The translations under genes and the position numbers were made by a program. From assembly GCA_022705465.1 (NCBI GenBank), contig JAKJEK010000069.1, positions 1 through 5,371 on the forward strand: DNA of 5,371 nucleotides. Direction: 5' to 3'. The notes below the pieces were generated by a model that ran no database searches, was not told the DNA's origin, and was given only the letters and a program-made list of their open reading frames with translations. The DNA comes from Patescibacteria group bacterium. Lineage in GTDB: Bacteria; Patescibacteriota; UBA1384; XYA2-FULL-43-10; 1-14-0-10-43-13. Below, one piece after another: positions 4,095 through 5,371 of this stretch (the first letter of the stretch is position 1; every line of letters begins with the position of its first letter).

Positions 4095-5371
4095 TTATTT
4101 GGTGTTGATGGGACGGGAGAGGCCATCCGGGTGTTTGAGATTGAACAGATCGGCTGGCTTGGCATAGTTTTGGAGTGCCGACGCCACCTGCTCCAACACC
4201 GTTTCATCGGGTTGAGCAATGATGGGGCGGTTACCGGAAGTAGACAGCAGCCGTTGTTTCCAGCGCCGTGAGGATTGGTGCAAGGCACCATTAATCGGCA
4301 GGCTGATCAAGCCTCGTTGGATGGTTAGAGGCTTGGGGGTAAGGAGCGCGGGCAGCACTCTCGTTCCTATGCTGCGCCAGCGGTAGAACTCCTGGTAGAG
4401 CCAGAAGTGGGACTCCTCCAGTTCTTGCGGCGACATGACCGGGTGGCGTGCGACGCAGTGTTGGCCATCGTACAGCTCCCAGTCGAAGTTGAAGATGGTG
4501 TTGTCCCGAATTCCTGTTAGGAAGCTGCGCGCGCCCGGCATGGGTGTGTTGATAGTGAATTGAGCAAAGTCAAGCTTTGTCTCTTCTACTGCGAATTCCA
4601 GGATGCGCTTAGCGTGATCAGCGGTTTCCGTCTCTCCTACTCCCAGGACGAAGGCACCAAGTACCATCAAGCCGCATTGGTGGCAATGCTTGATGAGATT
4701 AGCGGTGTCTTGCTGGCTTTTGACTTTGGAGAGGCCGGCGCCGTTTTCCTCTAGGGTTTCTATCCCAAAGAAGAAGCCACGGCAACCGCATTTAGCGAAG
4801 TACTCAACCAGATCCAGATTGCTTCCACGTTCACGGAGCTTAGCTTGGGCATCGATAAGCGTGCGAACAGTAACTTCCGCAACCCAGCGAAAGCCCAGCT
4901 CATGAAAGAGGGTGGCGACAGCAATGCAGTGGTTGATGTACCTATCCTGTATGCCTTGAAGGAAGTTGTCGTCGATGACTCCGATCAGACGAGTTTTTGG
5001 CAGCTGCTCAAGTTCTGCGCGGAGCTCATTGAGGCAGACTGCTCTCATCTGTGCACCGAAGACCTCGGTGACCGAACAGAAGCTGCATCCAAACGGGCAG
5101 CCAACTGAAGTCTGGACAACCGGGGCAACAAGATAGTCGCCCGGATTCATCCAGCTCCAGTCCGCGATGGGGCGCTTAAGCACGGTAGGTGGAGATGGGA
5201 TCCTGGTGACAACCTTGTCTTTTGGATCCATTCGAAGAGCATGTTCAAGGAGGTGGTGCTGGAATTCACCTGTCAGCTCGCCACGAACCACAATGTGGCT
5301 GTGTTTCAGGGCTTCGAGACTGAGGCTGGTAGCGTGAACACCACCGTGAATGACGATAATGGGATTACCGT
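4095..5371 (-). CDS. Cobalamin-binding-type radical SAM protein (5' end cut by window edge)
   Basis: The frame is open to the right edge and gives about 424 residues up to the TAA at 4097-4095. A GTG at 5291 could be taken as a start. However, the in-frame residues upstream of it, including IVIHGGVHAT and EALKHSHIVVRGE, look like the end of a B12-binding Rossmann domain, so the gene continues beyond the window. The radical SAM core follows with the iron-sulfur motif CPFGCSFC (first Cys codon at 5099-5097; visible residues about 91, 95, 98), then IDDNF, GIETLE and VLGVGET, typical of B12-binding members. These enzymes cleave S-adenosylmethionine and often transfer methyl groups or rearrange lipids, cofactors or natural products; the substrate cannot be told here. 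The C-terminal region (about 290-424) is variable. The gene is richer in GC than the recombinase region. Confidence 0.9.
   Translation of the reverse strand, partial: GNPIIVIHGGVHATSLSLEALKHSHIVVRGELTGEFQHHLLEHALRMDPKDKVVTRIPSPPTVLKRPIADWSWMNPGDYLVAPVVQTSVGCPFGCSFCSVTEVFGAQMRAVCLNELRAELEQLPKTRLIGVIDDNFLQGIQDRYINHCIAVATLFHELGFRWVAEVTVRTLIDAQAKLRERGSNLDLVEYFAKCGCRGFFFGIETLEENGAGLSKVKSQQDTANLIKHCHQCGLMVLGAFVLGVGETETADHAKRILEFAVEETKLDFAQFTINTPMPGARSFLTGIRDNTIFNFDWELYDGQHCVARHPVMSPQELEESHFWLYQEFYRWRSIGTRVLPALLTPKPLTIQRGLISLPINGALHQSSRRWKQRLLSTSGNRPIIAQPDETVLEQVASALQNYAKPADLFNLKHPDGLSRPINTK

Noticed and set aside
4845..5108. Plus-strand 87-aa open frame, with other short frames between 4080 and 5108
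   Set aside because: They are antisense to the radical SAM gene, whose motifs clearly fix the coding strand.
1..5371. CRISPR array, insertion sequence ends, rRNA or riboswitch
   Set aside because: No regularly spaced repeats, no paired terminal inverted repeats with target duplications, no rRNA-like sequence and no recognisable riboswitch consensus were seen on either strand.

Overview
The window looks like chromosomal DNA of a small-genome bacterium, most plausibly of the Candidate Phyla Radiation (CPR/Patescibacteria, for example Saccharibacteria or a relative). That placement is an inference. It rests on resemblance of the left-hand gene to a membrane-anchored type IV secretion/conjugation-type ATPase family I associate with CPR genomes, on a CPR-like serine recombinase with a small companion gene, and on a stand-alone REC protein. 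UGA is used as a normal stop, which argues against the SR1/Gracilibacteria recoded lineages. Spot counts give roughly 40-45% GC in the recombinase and 50-62% in the radical SAM gene at the right end.

Left block (1-2933). A minus-strand gene runs off the left edge and encodes the N-terminal 233 residues of a large membrane-anchored protein. It is read divergently from a two-gene plus-strand operon across about 300 bases of regulatory DNA. The operon encodes an unrecognised 111-aa protein followed, with no intergenic base, by a 513-aa large serine recombinase. The operon promoter carries an 18-bp dyad operator (8+2+8) overlapping the -10 box, plus a third half-site at the -35 box. The recombinase frame ends inside the 3' part of a tRNA-Arg(CCG) gene on the opposite strand, so its last seven codons are antisense tRNA sequence. 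This is the geometry expected of an element integrated at a tRNA 3' end, with the recombinase at the junction and the secretion-type gene as possible cargo. The other end of such an element is not visible.

Right block (2934-5371). Next come a promoter-equipped single-domain response regulator with its own terminator, a 127-aa unrecognised membrane protein, a shared bidirectional terminator, and a convergent minus-strand cobalamin-binding radical SAM protein that is cut by the right edge. These look like ordinary chromosomal genes and show no operon link to the left block.

The most interesting points are the recombinase-tRNA overlap, the multi-half-site operator over the recombinase promoter, the unknown 111-aa companion protein, and a GAGTTCAATA motif that recurs in the upstream control region and as a 54-bp inverted pair at the recombinase 3' end. 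All functional readings of these are hypotheses.
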